Shown here in pieces: positions 31,630 to 39,521 of a DNA stretch of 43,892 bases. The notes beneath the pieces are model-generated. The model was not told where the DNA came from and ran no database searches. It saw only the letters and a list, made by a program, of their open reading frames with translations. The number at the start of each line of letters is the position of its first letter. Within the stretch, counting starts at the first letter, position 1. The stretch is from positions 1 to 43,892 of the forward strand of contig UQNM01000008.1 in assembly GCA_900542395.1 (NCBI GenBank). Reading direction: 5' to 3'. The position numbers were made by a program, and so were the translations under genes. Origin of the DNA: an uncultured Eubacteriales bacterium (GTDB lineage: Bacteria; Bacillota; Clostridia; Christensenellales; Aristaeellaceae).

Positions 31630-31786
31630 AATTCGCAGTTAAAATGCTTAACAGAGCGCATCAGATTTTTTGTTCTGACGAAGCCAAGTGAAGTGAGGCG
31701 TACTGGAGGTACGTTGAACGGAACGAGGCAAAGTCAGAGCGAAAAAGATGGTGCGCGGATTAAGCCATTTTAACAAGAATTAGTAT
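31625..31786. mobile_element. 162-bp MITE-like element, copy 2
   Basis: Same length and sequence as 14465-14626 apart from one base. It ends 12 bp before the GGAAGGAGG ribosome binding site of the next gene. Relative to the downstream gene it is inverted compared with copy 1, but because it is nearly self-complementary either strand folds into a long hairpin. Confidence 0.8.
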
Positions 31787-31811
31787 TACATCCGGAAGGA
31801 GGCTTTTCGGT

Positions 31812-32753
31812 TTGCACCATCTGTTTGTTTCCCGCGCGGGCGATTCTCTGGTCAACGTGACCCAAAACCGCAATACGTATCGCCTGCTGGCCAATTTCGA
31901 CGGCACGAACGTCATCCTGCTGCAAATCGACGCGGGCTCTGTCGTCTGGCTCACGCCCGATCCCGAAAGGCCGGTCTATCTGGAATATTACACGCTGCTG
32001 ACGGGCGAACTGACGCTGCACACCGACGAAGGCGAGGCGCAGACGCTCTGCGTCGGCGATTCGTTTTACACCACCGGTCTCGACCACGACATTTCCATCA
32101 CGCCCAAGACGGACGTGCGGCTTCTGTGCTTCACATCCAAGCCGGTTTTCGATGATTTCATGGGATTTGTCAACGATCTTAACGATTTGAACACGCAGAT
32201 CGACCGGAAGGATCACTACACCTATCACCACAGCCGCCGCGTGATGCGCTTTGCGGAGGCCGTCTGCCAGCGCCTGCACATGTCCCCGGAGGCGACGCAC
32301 GCGCTGCTGCTCGCCGCGCTGTATCACGACGTCGGCAAATGCTACCAACAGACGGAGATCCTGTCCAAGCCGGGGCGGCTGACCGATTCGGAATACGCCG
32401 CCATGAAGCGCCACCCCATCGACAGCTTCAACCTGCTCTCCGCCCGCTTCTCCCCGGACGTCGCCCGGATTGCGCGCGGCCACCACGAGCGGCTGGATGG
32501 AAGCGGCTACCCCGACGGGCTGACTGCCGACCAGATGTCGCTGGAAATCCGCATCCTTTCCGCCGTGGATACCTTCGACGCGATGACCTCCGACCGGCCG
32601 TATAAAAAGGGCATGTCCACGCGCAGCGCCATCGCCGAGCTGACGACGCTTTCGCATCAATACGACGCGGAGGTGGTTGCCCTGCTGAAAGCCATCGTCG
32701 AGGACGGGACGGCGGATCAAATCTGCCGCATCGGCGTTGAGGAAAAGCGATGA
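31812..32753 (+). CDS. Cupin-like sensor plus HD-GYP domain phosphohydrolase
   Basis: 313 residues. The N-terminal ~115 residues resemble a cupin/cyclic-nucleotide-type beta barrel (YYTLLTGELTLHTDEGEAQTLCVGDSFYTTGLDHD). The C-terminal half is HD-GYP: YHHSRRVMRFA, the HD pair in ALYHDVGK, the His pair with GYP in GHHERLDGSGYPDGL, and VDTFDAMTSDRPYKKG. HD-GYP enzymes hydrolyse cyclic di-GMP or related nucleotides, so this may be a ligand-controlled phosphodiesterase. The start is TTG, 9 nt after GGAAGGAGG; no ATG fits as well. The stop overlaps the dus start (ATGA). Confidence 0.88.
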   Translation: MHHLFVSRAGDSLVNVTQNRNTYRLLANFDGTNVILLQIDAGSVVWLTPDPERPVYLEYYTLLTGELTLHTDEGEAQTLCVGDSFYTTGLDHDISITPKTDVRLLCFTSKPVFDDFMGFVNDLNDLNTQIDRKDHYTYHHSRRVMRFAEAVCQRLHMSPEATHALLLAALYHDVGKCYQQTEILSKPGRLTDSEYAAMKRHPIDSFNLLSARFSPDVARIARGHHERLDGSGYPDGLTADQMSLEIRILSAVDTFDAMTSDRPYKKGMSTRSAIAELTTLSHQYDAEVVALLKAIVEDGTADQICRIGVEEKR

Positions 32754-33697
32754 CCGTCTATCTTGCGCCGCTGGAGGGCGTGACGGACGCAGTTTTCCGC
32801 CGGGTGCACCGCGACTGCTTTTCGGGCGTGGCCAAATACTTCATCCCGTTCGTCAGCCCGACGCAGAATCTCGCGTTCACCGCGCGCGACCTTTCCATCC
32901 TCGCGCCGGAAAACGGCTTCGGCGTGCCCCAGCTCCTCTGCAAGGATGCGGCGCTCTTCCTCTGGGCGGCACAGGCGCTCGGCGACATGGGCTATGGCGA
33001 GGTGAACCTGAACCTCGGCTGCCCTTCCGGCACGGTGACGGCCAAGGGCAAGGGTTCGGGGCTGCTGGCGGATGTGCCCGCGCTGGAGCGGCTGCTGGAC
33101 GGGGTTTTCGCCTGGTCTCCGCTCCCCGTCTCCATCAAGACGCGCATCGGCTACACCCGTCCGGATGAATTTGACCGCCTGCTGGATGTGTTCGCGCGCT
33201 ACCCCATCCACGAGCTCATCATCCACCCGCGCACGCGCGTCGAATTCTACAAGGGAACCCCGCACCGGGAGGCGTTCGCCAAGGCGCACGCAGCGCTTGA
33301 CCGGCCGCTTTGCTACAACGGCGATCTCTTCTGCGAGGCCGATTGCCGCGAGCTGATGCGGCAGTTTCCGAATACCCGCGCGCTGATGCTCGGACGCGGG
33401 CTGATCGCCAACCCCGCCTTGGCGCAATCGCTCGGCGGCGGCGAGGCGCTCTGCAAGGCGTCCCTCCGCGCCTTCCACGACCGGCTGCTGGCGGCCTATC
33501 AGGCCAAATACCCGGCGCACGTCACCCTCGGGCGCATGCGGGAAATCGCCAAGCATTTCGTCTGCTGCTTTGACGCGCCGGAAAAGCCGCGCAAGGTCAT
33601 CCGCAAGGCGACCCGAATCGAGGCCTATCTGGACGCGATTGACCGCCTGTTCGCGGAACACGAATTGAATGAAAACCCGCGGTTTATCGCCGAATAA
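32750..33697 (+). CDS. dus: tRNA-dihydrouridine synthase
   Basis: An FMN-dependent enzyme reducing uridine in the tRNA D-loop. The N-terminal YLAPLEGVTDAVFR, the active-site LNLGCPSGTVTAKGKGSGLL (near residues 87-105), and KTRIGY and IIHPRTRVEFYKG flavin-site motifs are clear; NGDLF and LMLGRGLIANP complete the TIM barrel. The 315 residues are normal; the pattern is closest to the DusC-like group. The ribosome binding site GAGG is within the end of the HD-GYP gene and the frames overlap by 4 bp. Confidence 0.94.
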   Translation: MTVYLAPLEGVTDAVFRRVHRDCFSGVAKYFIPFVSPTQNLAFTARDLSILAPENGFGVPQLLCKDAALFLWAAQALGDMGYGEVNLNLGCPSGTVTAKGKGSGLLADVPALERLLDGVFAWSPLPVSIKTRIGYTRPDEFDRLLDVFARYPIHELIIHPRTRVEFYKGTPHREAFAKAHAALDRPLCYNGDLFCEADCRELMRQFPNTRALMLGRGLIANPALAQSLGGGEALCKASLRAFHDRLLAAYQAKYPAHVTLGRMREIAKHFVCCFDAPEKPRKVIRKATRIEAYLDAIDRLFAEHELNENPRFIAE

Positions 33698-33714
33698 TGC
33701 CCATCGCTGTTCTC

Positions 33715-33741
33715 GCCTCCCTCAAACGGGAGGCTTCTTTT
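33715..33741 (+). terminator. Intrinsic terminator after dus
   Basis: A 7-bp stem GCCTCCC/GGGAGGC with a 6-nt loop, then TTCTTTT. It lies 18 bp past the dus stop and ends the plus-strand block. Confidence 0.8.
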
Positions 33742-33751
33742 GTAAAAACAG

Positions 33752-33799
33752 ACCTCCCTCTTCGAGGGAGGTTGGATGCCGAAGGCAGACGGAAGGAGT
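33752..33799. repeat. GAGGGAGG...GGAAGGAGT repeat copy after the MATE gene
   Basis: ACCTCCCTCTTCGAGGGAGG, GCCGAAGGC and GGAAGGAGT, 14 bp from the stop of the minus-strand MATE gene, in the same orientation as the copies next to ktrB and the MBOAT gene. Confidence 0.75.
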
Positions 33800-33813
33800 C
33801 ACGACAAACCCCG

Positions 33814-35169
33814 TCATTCTCGTCCCATCTGCTTATAGGCCGTACACAGCATGGTGATATAGCAGGCCAAGCCGCCGACGATGTTGGAAATCGGCTCGGC
33901 GAGGAACACGCCGGTCGTACCCAGCCCGACGACGGGCAGCAGCAGCGTCAGCGGCACGACGATGACCACCTTGCGCAGCAGGGAAAACGTGATGGCGTAT
34001 TTCGCCCAGCCCAGCGACTGAAAGACGCTCTGGCCGCAGAACTGGAAACTCTGGAAGAAGAAGCCCGCGAAATACACGCGCAGCATCCGCACGCTGGCCT
34101 CAACCATCGCCTCGTCCGGCGTGAAGATCCGGCAGAGCAGCCTCGGCTGGAACATCGCAAACAGCCACGCGCAGAACGTGTAGACCATCGCCGCGGCGGA
34201 CATGAAGCGAATCCCCGCCCGGACGCGCTGCATCTGCCCCGCGCCGTAGTTGTAGCTGAGCACAGGGCGCGCGCCGTCGGTGATGCCGCTGGCGGGCAGG
34301 GTAAAAACGTCGCGGATGGCGTTGATCACCGTCATCACGCCGACGTACAGGTCGCCGCCGTGGATGGAGAGCATCTTGTTGCAGGCAATCTGCACCAGCG
34401 AGTTGGTGAATTTCATGATGAAGCCGACCACGCCGAGGCTCAAAATATCCTTGAGCAGATACGGATAGATTCGCGCCTCGCGCCGCCTGAGCGGCAGAAT
34501 CGACTTCGGGCCGGAGAGGAAGCGCAGCACCCAGATGCAGCTCACCGCCTGGCTGATGACCGTCGCCACGGCCGCGCCCGTCACGCCCATGTGAAACCCA
34601 TAGATGAACAGCGGATCGAGCGCCAGATTCAGCACCGCGCCGATCACCGTGGTCATCATGCCGATCTTGGGGCGACCCTGCGCGTTGATAAACGGGTTCA
34701 TCCCCGTGGCCAGCATGGTGAACGGCGTGCCCAGCAGATAGATTTTCAGATACGCATCCGCAAAGACAAACGAATCCTCGCTCGCGCCGAAGAGAAAGAG
34801 CAGCGGCCGCTTGAGCAGATAGCAAAGCGCCGTCAGCGCCAGCGACGAGCCGAGCAGCAGGGCGAACACCGTGCCCTGAATTTGCAGCGCGCGTTCCTCG
34901 TCCTTCCGCCCTCTGGCCATCGCGAAAATCGGCGCGCCGCCCGAGCTGTACAGGCTGGTGAACGCCGCCACGATGGACACAACCGGGAAAATCAACCCCA
35001 CGCCGGTCAGCGCCAGCGTGTTTCCATCCGGCAGGTGCCCCAAAAAGATGCGATCCACGATGTTGTAGAGCAGCTGCACGATTTCGGCCAGGCTCAGCGG
35101 AATTGCCTGCGCCATGATGCGGGAACCGACGCTCCCCTGGGAAAAATCCGCCGCGTTCTGCTTGTTCAA
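33814..35169 (-). CDS. MATE-family multidrug/cation efflux transporter
   Basis: 451 residues with twelve hydrophobic segments in two homologous halves. N-terminal AIPLSLAEIVQLLYNIVDRIFLGHLPD and TGVGLIFPVVSIVAAFTSLYSSGG, and the mid-protein GAVLNLALDPLFIYGFHMGVTGAA, are characteristic of the NorM/DinF-like MATE transporters of Firmicutes. It exports organic cations or drugs using an ion gradient; the substrate is unknown. I use TTG 35169 because GGAGG lies 7 nt before it; an ATG further upstream falls in the promoter -10 box. Confidence 0.93.
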   Translation of the reverse strand: MNKQNAADFSQGSVGSRIMAQAIPLSLAEIVQLLYNIVDRIFLGHLPDGNTLALTGVGLIFPVVSIVAAFTSLYSSGGAPIFAMARGRKDEERALQIQGTVFALLLGSSLALTALCYLLKRPLLFLFGASEDSFVFADAYLKIYLLGTPFTMLATGMNPFINAQGRPKIGMMTTVIGAVLNLALDPLFIYGFHMGVTGAAVATVISQAVSCIWVLRFLSGPKSILPLRRREARIYPYLLKDILSLGVVGFIMKFTNSLVQIACNKMLSIHGGDLYVGVMTVINAIRDVFTLPASGITDGARPVLSYNYGAGQMQRVRAGIRFMSAAAMVYTFCAWLFAMFQPRLLCRIFTPDEAMVEASVRMLRVYFAGFFFQSFQFCGQSVFQSLGWAKYAITFSLLRKVVIVVPLTLLLPVVGLGTTGVFLAEPISNIVGGLACYITMLCTAYKQMGRE

Positions 35170-35203
35170 GGGAATTCCTCCAGCTTTTGTGTCCTTTTTT
35201 TGC

Positions 35204-35232
35204 ATTATAGCACGGGATTCCCCGTTATACAA
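35204..35232 (-). promoter_or_regulatory. Promoter of the MATE gene with palindrome in the spacer
   Basis: Minus strand TTGTAT, 17 nt, TATAAT. The spacer holds the inverted repeat ACGGG-4 nt-CCCGT, positioned where a repressor would block polymerase. The -35 is poor, which also fits regulated transcription. Confidence 0.5.
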
Positions 35233-35234
35233 GC

Positions 35235-35759
35235 TCAGATCGCGTCCGCCGGAAGCTCCGGCACAGCGGGCACAACCGCCTCCCACTCCCCGTCCACGCG
35301 GCGATACGCGCCGTCCGTGCCGAGCGCGGGCAGCTCGATTTCGTCGCTCGTCCTTCCGTCTGCGGCATAGAGGTAGACGTGCTCCTCGTGCCTCGCGGAC
35401 AGCCCGAAGGAGGCATAGCGCAGCGTGCCCTTCGCCCCGTGCTTGCCCGCCAGATACACCGTCAGGCTCTCGCCGGGGGCGAGCGTCGTCCCGCGCTCAA
35501 AGACGTATTTCACCTTGTAGACGCGGTCGGCCAGCCCCCACCCCGCCAGATCCGCCGGCGCGTCGGCAAAGCTGGTCAGCGTGATAAACCCCATCGCGTA
35601 GCCGTCGGCGTTGATCTGCGTGCTGTGCGGCATGATCTCCGTCAGGCGGATATCGGGCAGGGGCGCATCCTCCTCGCGCGTCTCCCCCGCCGTCAGCAGC
35701 ACGACGGCGGCGATCAGCAGGATGAACAGCGCGATCAGCCCCAGATTCTTTTTGTTCAT
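35235..35759 (-). CDS. Membrane-anchored lamin-tail-domain protein
   Basis: 174 residues. An uncleaved N-terminal anchor (GLIALFILLIAAVVLLTAG) is followed by one lamin tail domain: IRLTEIMPHST, GFITLTSFADAPADLAGWGL, GTTLAPGESLTVYLAG and the C-terminal HVYLYAADGRTSDEIELPAL match the immunoglobulin-like LTD pattern. Bacterial LTDs occur on extracytoplasmic proteins, often with CotH or nucleases; here the domain is alone, with no enzyme. GGGGGGA precedes the ATG. Function unknown. Confidence 0.8.
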   Translation of the reverse strand: MNKKNLGLIALFILLIAAVVLLTAGETREEDAPLPDIRLTEIMPHSTQINADGYAMGFITLTSFADAPADLAGWGLADRVYKVKYVFERGTTLAPGESLTVYLAGKHGAKGTLRYASFGLSARHEEHVYLYAADGRTSDEIELPALGTDGAYRRVDGEWEAVVPAVPELPADAI

Positions 35760-35798
35760 ATCCGTCCCCCCGTTTGGCGTCTTCTTCCATTATAAACG

Positions 35799-35836
35799 AA
35801 TCAGCCGCGGTTTTTCCTGCCTGCGGCTGATTTTTT
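35799..35836. terminator. Hairpin between the putative regulator gene and the LTD gene
   Basis: A 10-bp stem AATCAGCCGC/GCGGCTGATT; the T-run (TTTTTT) is on the plus-strand side. On the minus strand, from which transcription arrives, it is followed by CGTTTATAATGG, so it may act as a weak terminator for the upstream gene. Confidence 0.4.
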
Positions 35837-35866
35837 GTATAGGACGCTGCGTAAAACCGCCCGCGT

Positions 35867-37369
35867 TTATGCGTTTCTCGCGATTTCGATCAATTCTTCA
35901 AACGTCCTCTGCGTCTCCGCAGGCGAGAGCACCTTGCTTTCCAGCAGATCGTGAATGAAAAACGCCTTGTACTTTCGGCTGAACTCGGTCTGGGTAATCA
36001 GCACCTCCGAGTGCGCGCCGGAAAGGTCGTAATCCGTATCGGCCACGGTGAGCATCGTGCCCGCGCCCTCGTACAGGCAGATTTCCGTGCGCGGCTGACG
36101 ATAACCGGGCTTGAAGAAATAGAGGCGGAAATTCGGATTGGTTTCGTTCTGCTCCTTGAGATGCGTCAGAATCGCGACGCGCTCCGCCGGGCTGAACGGA
36201 CGGATGGCGAAAAAGTGGTCGCTTTCCAGCCCGGTCTGCGCGAACTGCTCCATCGCCTGCCGGGAGAAGATGGCGTGCGTCGGGCGGCGCTTTTGAAAAT
36301 AGTTGTCAAACCGCTTCTGATGCACCTTGTAGAACTGCCCGATCATCTCCTCCAGCGCGTCATCCTGCGCGAACCCGTGCGCCGCGAAGCCGTCGCGCGC
36401 CGGGCCGACCAGCACCTCGGGCGCCACAAAATTGATCGGCACATCCAGCTTGATGTCGTAGATGCTGCGCCCCTGCTCCAGCCGCTGGAGGCTCTTTGTA
36501 TACGCCAGATAGCCCTCCGGCGAGCCGGTCATCTGGAATTCGCGCTTGATCGGGTGCATCTTCGGCCTGTCCTCGCGCATCATCCGTTCCACAATCTCGA
36601 TGTTGCGTTCATCCGGAAGGCCGATGGAGAGCAGCCGCTGCGGGTCGATCATCACCGCCATGAGCACCTGCTTTTGCCCCCGCGCGTCCTCGCAGTGCGC
36701 GGTGATCGTGTTGCAGCGGTAGACCTGCTCCCGCTGGATGTTGAACATGTTTTCGTCGATGCAGTAGCCCTTGTAGTCGGGCAGATAGAGCACCGGCTGA
36801 ATGGCGGATACGCAGCCGATGATCTCGTCCCCGCCGGTATACAGATAGTGCTCGATGCTCATTTCGCAGGCCGACCCGGCGAACGCGGCGGCGATGTGCT
36901 CAAACACCCTGCGGTGGCAGCAGCCCGTGATGACGAAATGCACGCGCTTTTGTTCGGCGGCCAGCCGCTCCATGGATTCGCGCAGCGTCGTCACCGAGCC
37001 GTCCCGGCTGCGATCCACGCGAAGGGAATCGTCCGCGGCGGCCTGCAAATCGACGTCGCCGAGCAGCCTGTGCATCGCCTGATTGGTCATGTAGCCCGCC
37101 ACGCCGAAGCGGCTGACCTCCAGCGCTCTTTCCAGCTCGCGCTCCTCCTGCTCGGTCAAATGCAGGCAGTCGCTCGCCTTCAGGCTTTCAAAAAAAGCCG
37201 CCTGCACCGCCGGGCCGCCGGTATCATCCAAGATGCGGAACATGCTGTTCCGGCTCTTCTGCTCCATCATCCGGGATAGGGCGGAGGCCGACAGCTTGCG
37301 CGCACCGAGTATGTTTTTCAGGCACTGGCCGAAGGTGAGCAGCGGCTGAACCGTGGGCGCTGCTTTCAT
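35867..37369 (-). CDS. Unrecognised 500-residue protein with N-terminal helix-turn-helix-like region
   Basis: I do not recognise a family. The first ~65 residues (LLTFGQCLKNILGARKLSAS...ALSRMMEQKSRNSMFRILDD) look like an XRE-type helix-turn-helix. Then comes an acidic helical stretch (LTEQEERELERAL) and a large domain with VHFVITGCCHRRVFEHIAAAF, EHYLYTGGDEII and QKRRPTHAIFSRQAMEQFAQ. No membrane segment or catalytic motif is evident. The start is ATG 37369, 5 nt after GGGAGGA. It has its own promoter with a palindrome next to the -10 and lies directly downstream of the sugar ABC/kinase operon behind a terminator, so a regulatory role for that operon is a reasonable guess only. Confidence 0.7.
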   Translation of the reverse strand: MKAAPTVQPLLTFGQCLKNILGARKLSASALSRMMEQKSRNSMFRILDDTGGPAVQAAFFESLKASDCLHLTEQEERELERALEVSRFGVAGYMTNQAMHRLLGDVDLQAAADDSLRVDRSRDGSVTTLRESMERLAAEQKRVHFVITGCCHRRVFEHIAAAFAGSACEMSIEHYLYTGGDEIIGCVSAIQPVLYLPDYKGYCIDENMFNIQREQVYRCNTITAHCEDARGQKQVLMAVMIDPQRLLSIGLPDERNIEIVERMMREDRPKMHPIKREFQMTGSPEGYLAYTKSLQRLEQGRSIYDIKLDVPINFVAPEVLVGPARDGFAAHGFAQDDALEEMIGQFYKVHQKRFDNYFQKRRPTHAIFSRQAMEQFAQTGLESDHFFAIRPFSPAERVAILTHLKEQNETNPNFRLYFFKPGYRQPRTEICLYEGAGTMLTVADTDYDLSGAHSEVLITQTEFSRKYKAFFIHDLLESKVLSPAETQRTFEELIEIARNA

Positions 37370-37382
37370 GGTATCCTCCCGA

Positions 37383-37431
37383 TGTATACGTTGATACAGT
37401 ATATTATACCCGACATTTCGGCGCAGCGCAA
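37383..37431 (-). promoter_or_regulatory. Promoter and candidate operator of the putative regulator gene
   Basis: Minus strand TTGCGC (37431-37426), 17 nt, TATAAT (37408-37403). A 16-bp interrupted palindrome TGTAT-6 nt-ATACA (37383-37398) overlaps the predicted start of transcription, the usual position for autorepression. Confidence 0.5.
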
Positions 37432-37480
37432 TAAATAACAGGCGGCCCATTTCCAAAAAAATGTAGGAAATGCGCCGCCC
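37428..37480 (-). terminator. Terminator of the sugar ABC/kinase operon
   Basis: A long stem: GGGCGGCGCATTTCC on the minus strand pairs with GGAAATGGGCCGCC, with small internal mismatches, followed by TGTTATTTATT. It lies about 20 bp after the kinase stop. Confidence 0.65.
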
Positions 37481-37500
37481 GATTTGTGCTTATTGTGCGT

Positions 37501-38589
37501 TTATTGCGCGCAATGGCGCACAATGTCCGCCATCTGCGCCCAGCTTTCCTCCATGCAGCGCACCAGCTTGAACTGCGTGCGCGCGCGGTCGAGGTTGTGC
37601 CCCTCGCGGTGAACGCGGAAATATTTGTCCCCGTTCAGGTAATCCGCCAGAAAGCGCATGCCACATTCCAGCGTCATCAGCTTCGCGCCCATCGGCAGCA
37701 GCTCGATTTCGCGCGCGCCGAGCGTCTGACCGGCCTCCTTCAAAAAGCCGCGGGTGAACGCCTCGAACATCGGCAGGGAGAATTGCACGCGGCTCAGATC
37801 CGGCTCGTCCTCGGCCGCGGTGCTCGCACCGAAGCGGATGGAATCGCCGAAGTCATACGCCGCCAGCCCCGGCATCACCGTGTCCAGATCAATCACGCAC
37901 ACGCCGCGCCCGGTTTGGCGATCCAGCAGCACGTTGTTGAGCTTGGTGTCGTTGTGGGTGACGCGCAGGGGGATTTCGCCCGCCTCCATCGCGTCCAGCA
38001 GCGCGTGTACCTCCCGCTCGTACTGCCTGCAAAACTCGATTTCCGCCGTCACGCCGCCCAGCCGGCCGGCCTCGTTGCGCGCAATCGCGTCTTCGAGCTG
38101 GCGGTAGCGCGCCGGGGTGTTGTGGAAATCGTGGATCGTCTCATGCAGCGAATCCGCCGGGAAGCCGCCCATCTGCCGCTGGAATTTGCCGAACGCCTCG
38201 CCGGAAAGCTCGAACAGCGCGGGCGTGTCCGGCAGATCGTAGGAGACCGTGTCCTCGACGAACAGATACATCCGCCACAGGCCGCCCTCCCGGTCGTAGG
38301 TGAAGCATTTCCCCTGATGCGTCTTCACAAGGGTCAGCGTCTCGCGCGCCGGGTCGCCGCCCTCCCGCTCGATCTGCGCCTTGAGGAACGCGGTCACGCG
38401 CTCGATGTTGTCCATCACGTCCTCCGGCTTGGGGAAGACATAACCATTGACACGCTGGAGAATAAAGCGCTTCTCCCCCGTCGTGACCAGATACGTCTCG
38501 TTGATGTGGCCGTTGCCGTAAGGCTCCGCCGTCCACGCACCATCCGGAAGATCAAACTGCATCACGACGTTCTCGATATGTGGATTCAT
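37501..38589 (-). CDS. Aminoglycoside-phosphotransferase-fold sugar kinase, N-acetylhexosamine 1-kinase (NahK)-like
   Basis: 362 residues of the choline/aminoglycoside kinase fold. AEPYGNGHINETYLV is the nucleotide loop, RFILQRVN the ATP-binding lysine-type strand, VTHNDTKLNNVLLD (near residue 208) the catalytic loop and VCVIDLDTVMPGLAAYDFGD the metal-binding segment. Length and motifs resemble NahK of bifidobacteria, which phosphorylates GlcNAc or GalNAc at C1 in lacto/galacto-N-biose use. As last gene of a sugar ABC operon it probably phosphorylates the imported sugar. No LNB phosphorylase or glycosidase is present here, so the substrate is uncertain. GAGGG precedes the ATG. Confidence 0.82.
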   Translation of the reverse strand: MNPHIENVVMQFDLPDGAWTAEPYGNGHINETYLVTTGEKRFILQRVNGYVFPKPEDVMDNIERVTAFLKAQIEREGGDPARETLTLVKTHQGKCFTYDREGGLWRMYLFVEDTVSYDLPDTPALFELSGEAFGKFQRQMGGFPADSLHETIHDFHNTPARYRQLEDAIARNEAGRLGGVTAEIEFCRQYEREVHALLDAMEAGEIPLRVTHNDTKLNNVLLDRQTGRGVCVIDLDTVMPGLAAYDFGDSIRFGASTAAEDEPDLSRVQFSLPMFEAFTRGFLKEAGQTLGAREIELLPMGAKLMTLECGMRFLADYLNGDKYFRVHREGHNLDRARTQFKLVRCMEESWAQMADIVRHCAQ

Positions 38590-38607
38590 GTTGTCGCCCT
38601 CTCTGTC

Positions 38608-39519
38608 TTAACCCTTCACGCCGCCGGAGGTCAACCCCTCGGCGAGGTGCTTTTCAATGAACATGAACAGAATGATGACCGGGATGGTCGCCAGCAGCGC
38701 CGCCGCAAAGAGGTATTGCCACTCGATCATGTTAAACGAGCTGAACTGGGTGATGCCCACGGTGATCGGCTTGTTCGTCGGGGTGGAAATCAGCACGGTG
38801 GAGATCGTGTATTCGTTCCACGAGTTGATGAACACGAAGATCAGCGTCGTCACAATGCCCGGCGCGGCCATCGGCAGCAGGATGTTCCAAAGCGCGCCGA
38901 CCGTGTTGCAGCCGTCGATGCAGGCGGCCTGCTCCATCTCCGGGGAGATCGAAACGAATGTGCCGCGCAGCAACCAGATGGCGAACGCCTGATTGAAGGC
39001 CGCGTTAATCAGCATCAGACCCAGTATCGTATCGTTGAGGTGCAGCGCGTTCATCAGTTGGGAAATGCCGACCAGCAGCACCACCGGGGAGAACATCTGG
39101 CTCATGATGACGAAGCCGAGGAACAGGCTGCGCCCCTTGAAGTGCATGCGCGCCATCGCATAGGCCGCCGGAATACCGCAGAGCATCGCGATGGCCGTCG
39201 CGCCGGTGGAGAGCATGATGGAATTGAGCAGGAAGCGCAGAACGCCGCGGTCACAGATATCCTTGAGGTTGCTCCAAATCCACTTCGTCGGCATCATGTG
39301 CAGGAAGTACATGTCCGTCGTCTCCGCGTTGCTGCGGAAGCCGGTGATGAGCATCACGTAGAACGGATAGAGGATGAAGATGCACAGCGCAATCACAAGC
39401 AGATACAGCCCGCCGCGCGCCAGCGTCTTTTTCAGCTCGCCGCAGCGCAGGCAGGTGATCGCGCACAGCAGCAGGAACAGCGCCGCAAACGCCCCCCAGA
39501 TCGCCCAGTTGGTTTTCAC
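38608..39519 (-). CDS. Carbohydrate ABC transporter permease (MalG type)
   Basis: About 303 residues, the second inner-membrane subunit of a family-1 sugar importer. LYPFYVMLITGFRSNAET, the periplasmic NLKDICDRGVLRFLLNSIMLS, and the EAA loop MEQAACIDGCNTVGALWNILLPMAAPG (which docks the ATPase) are typical, ending LFMFIEKHLAEGLTSGGVKG. I start at GTG 39519, two bases after the stop of the preceding gene. The frame is open further upstream, but only in shadow of that gene. The N-terminus has one extra hydrophobic segment (about residues 5-25) not usual in MalG homologues. The ATPase subunit is not encoded nearby; such importers often share a general MsmX-type ATPase. Confidence 0.88.
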   Translation of the reverse strand: MKTNWAIWGAFAALFLLLCAITCLRCGELKKTLARGGLYLLVIALCIFILYPFYVMLITGFRSNAETTDMYFLHMMPTKWIWSNLKDICDRGVLRFLLNSIMLSTGATAIAMLCGIPAAYAMARMHFKGRSLFLGFVIMSQMFSPVVLLVGISQLMNALHLNDTILGLMLINAAFNQAFAIWLLRGTFVSISPEMEQAACIDGCNTVGALWNILLPMAAPGIVTTLIFVFINSWNEYTISTVLISTPTNKPITVGITQFSSFNMIEWQYLFAAALLATIPVIILFMFIEKHLAEGLTSGGVKG

Positions 39520-39521
39520 CG

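Noticed and set aside
35170..35286. Longer start for the MATE protein at an upstream ATG
   Set aside because: That ATG overlaps the -10 box TATAAT; the TTG at 35169 has GGAGG at 7 nt and gives the usual family length.
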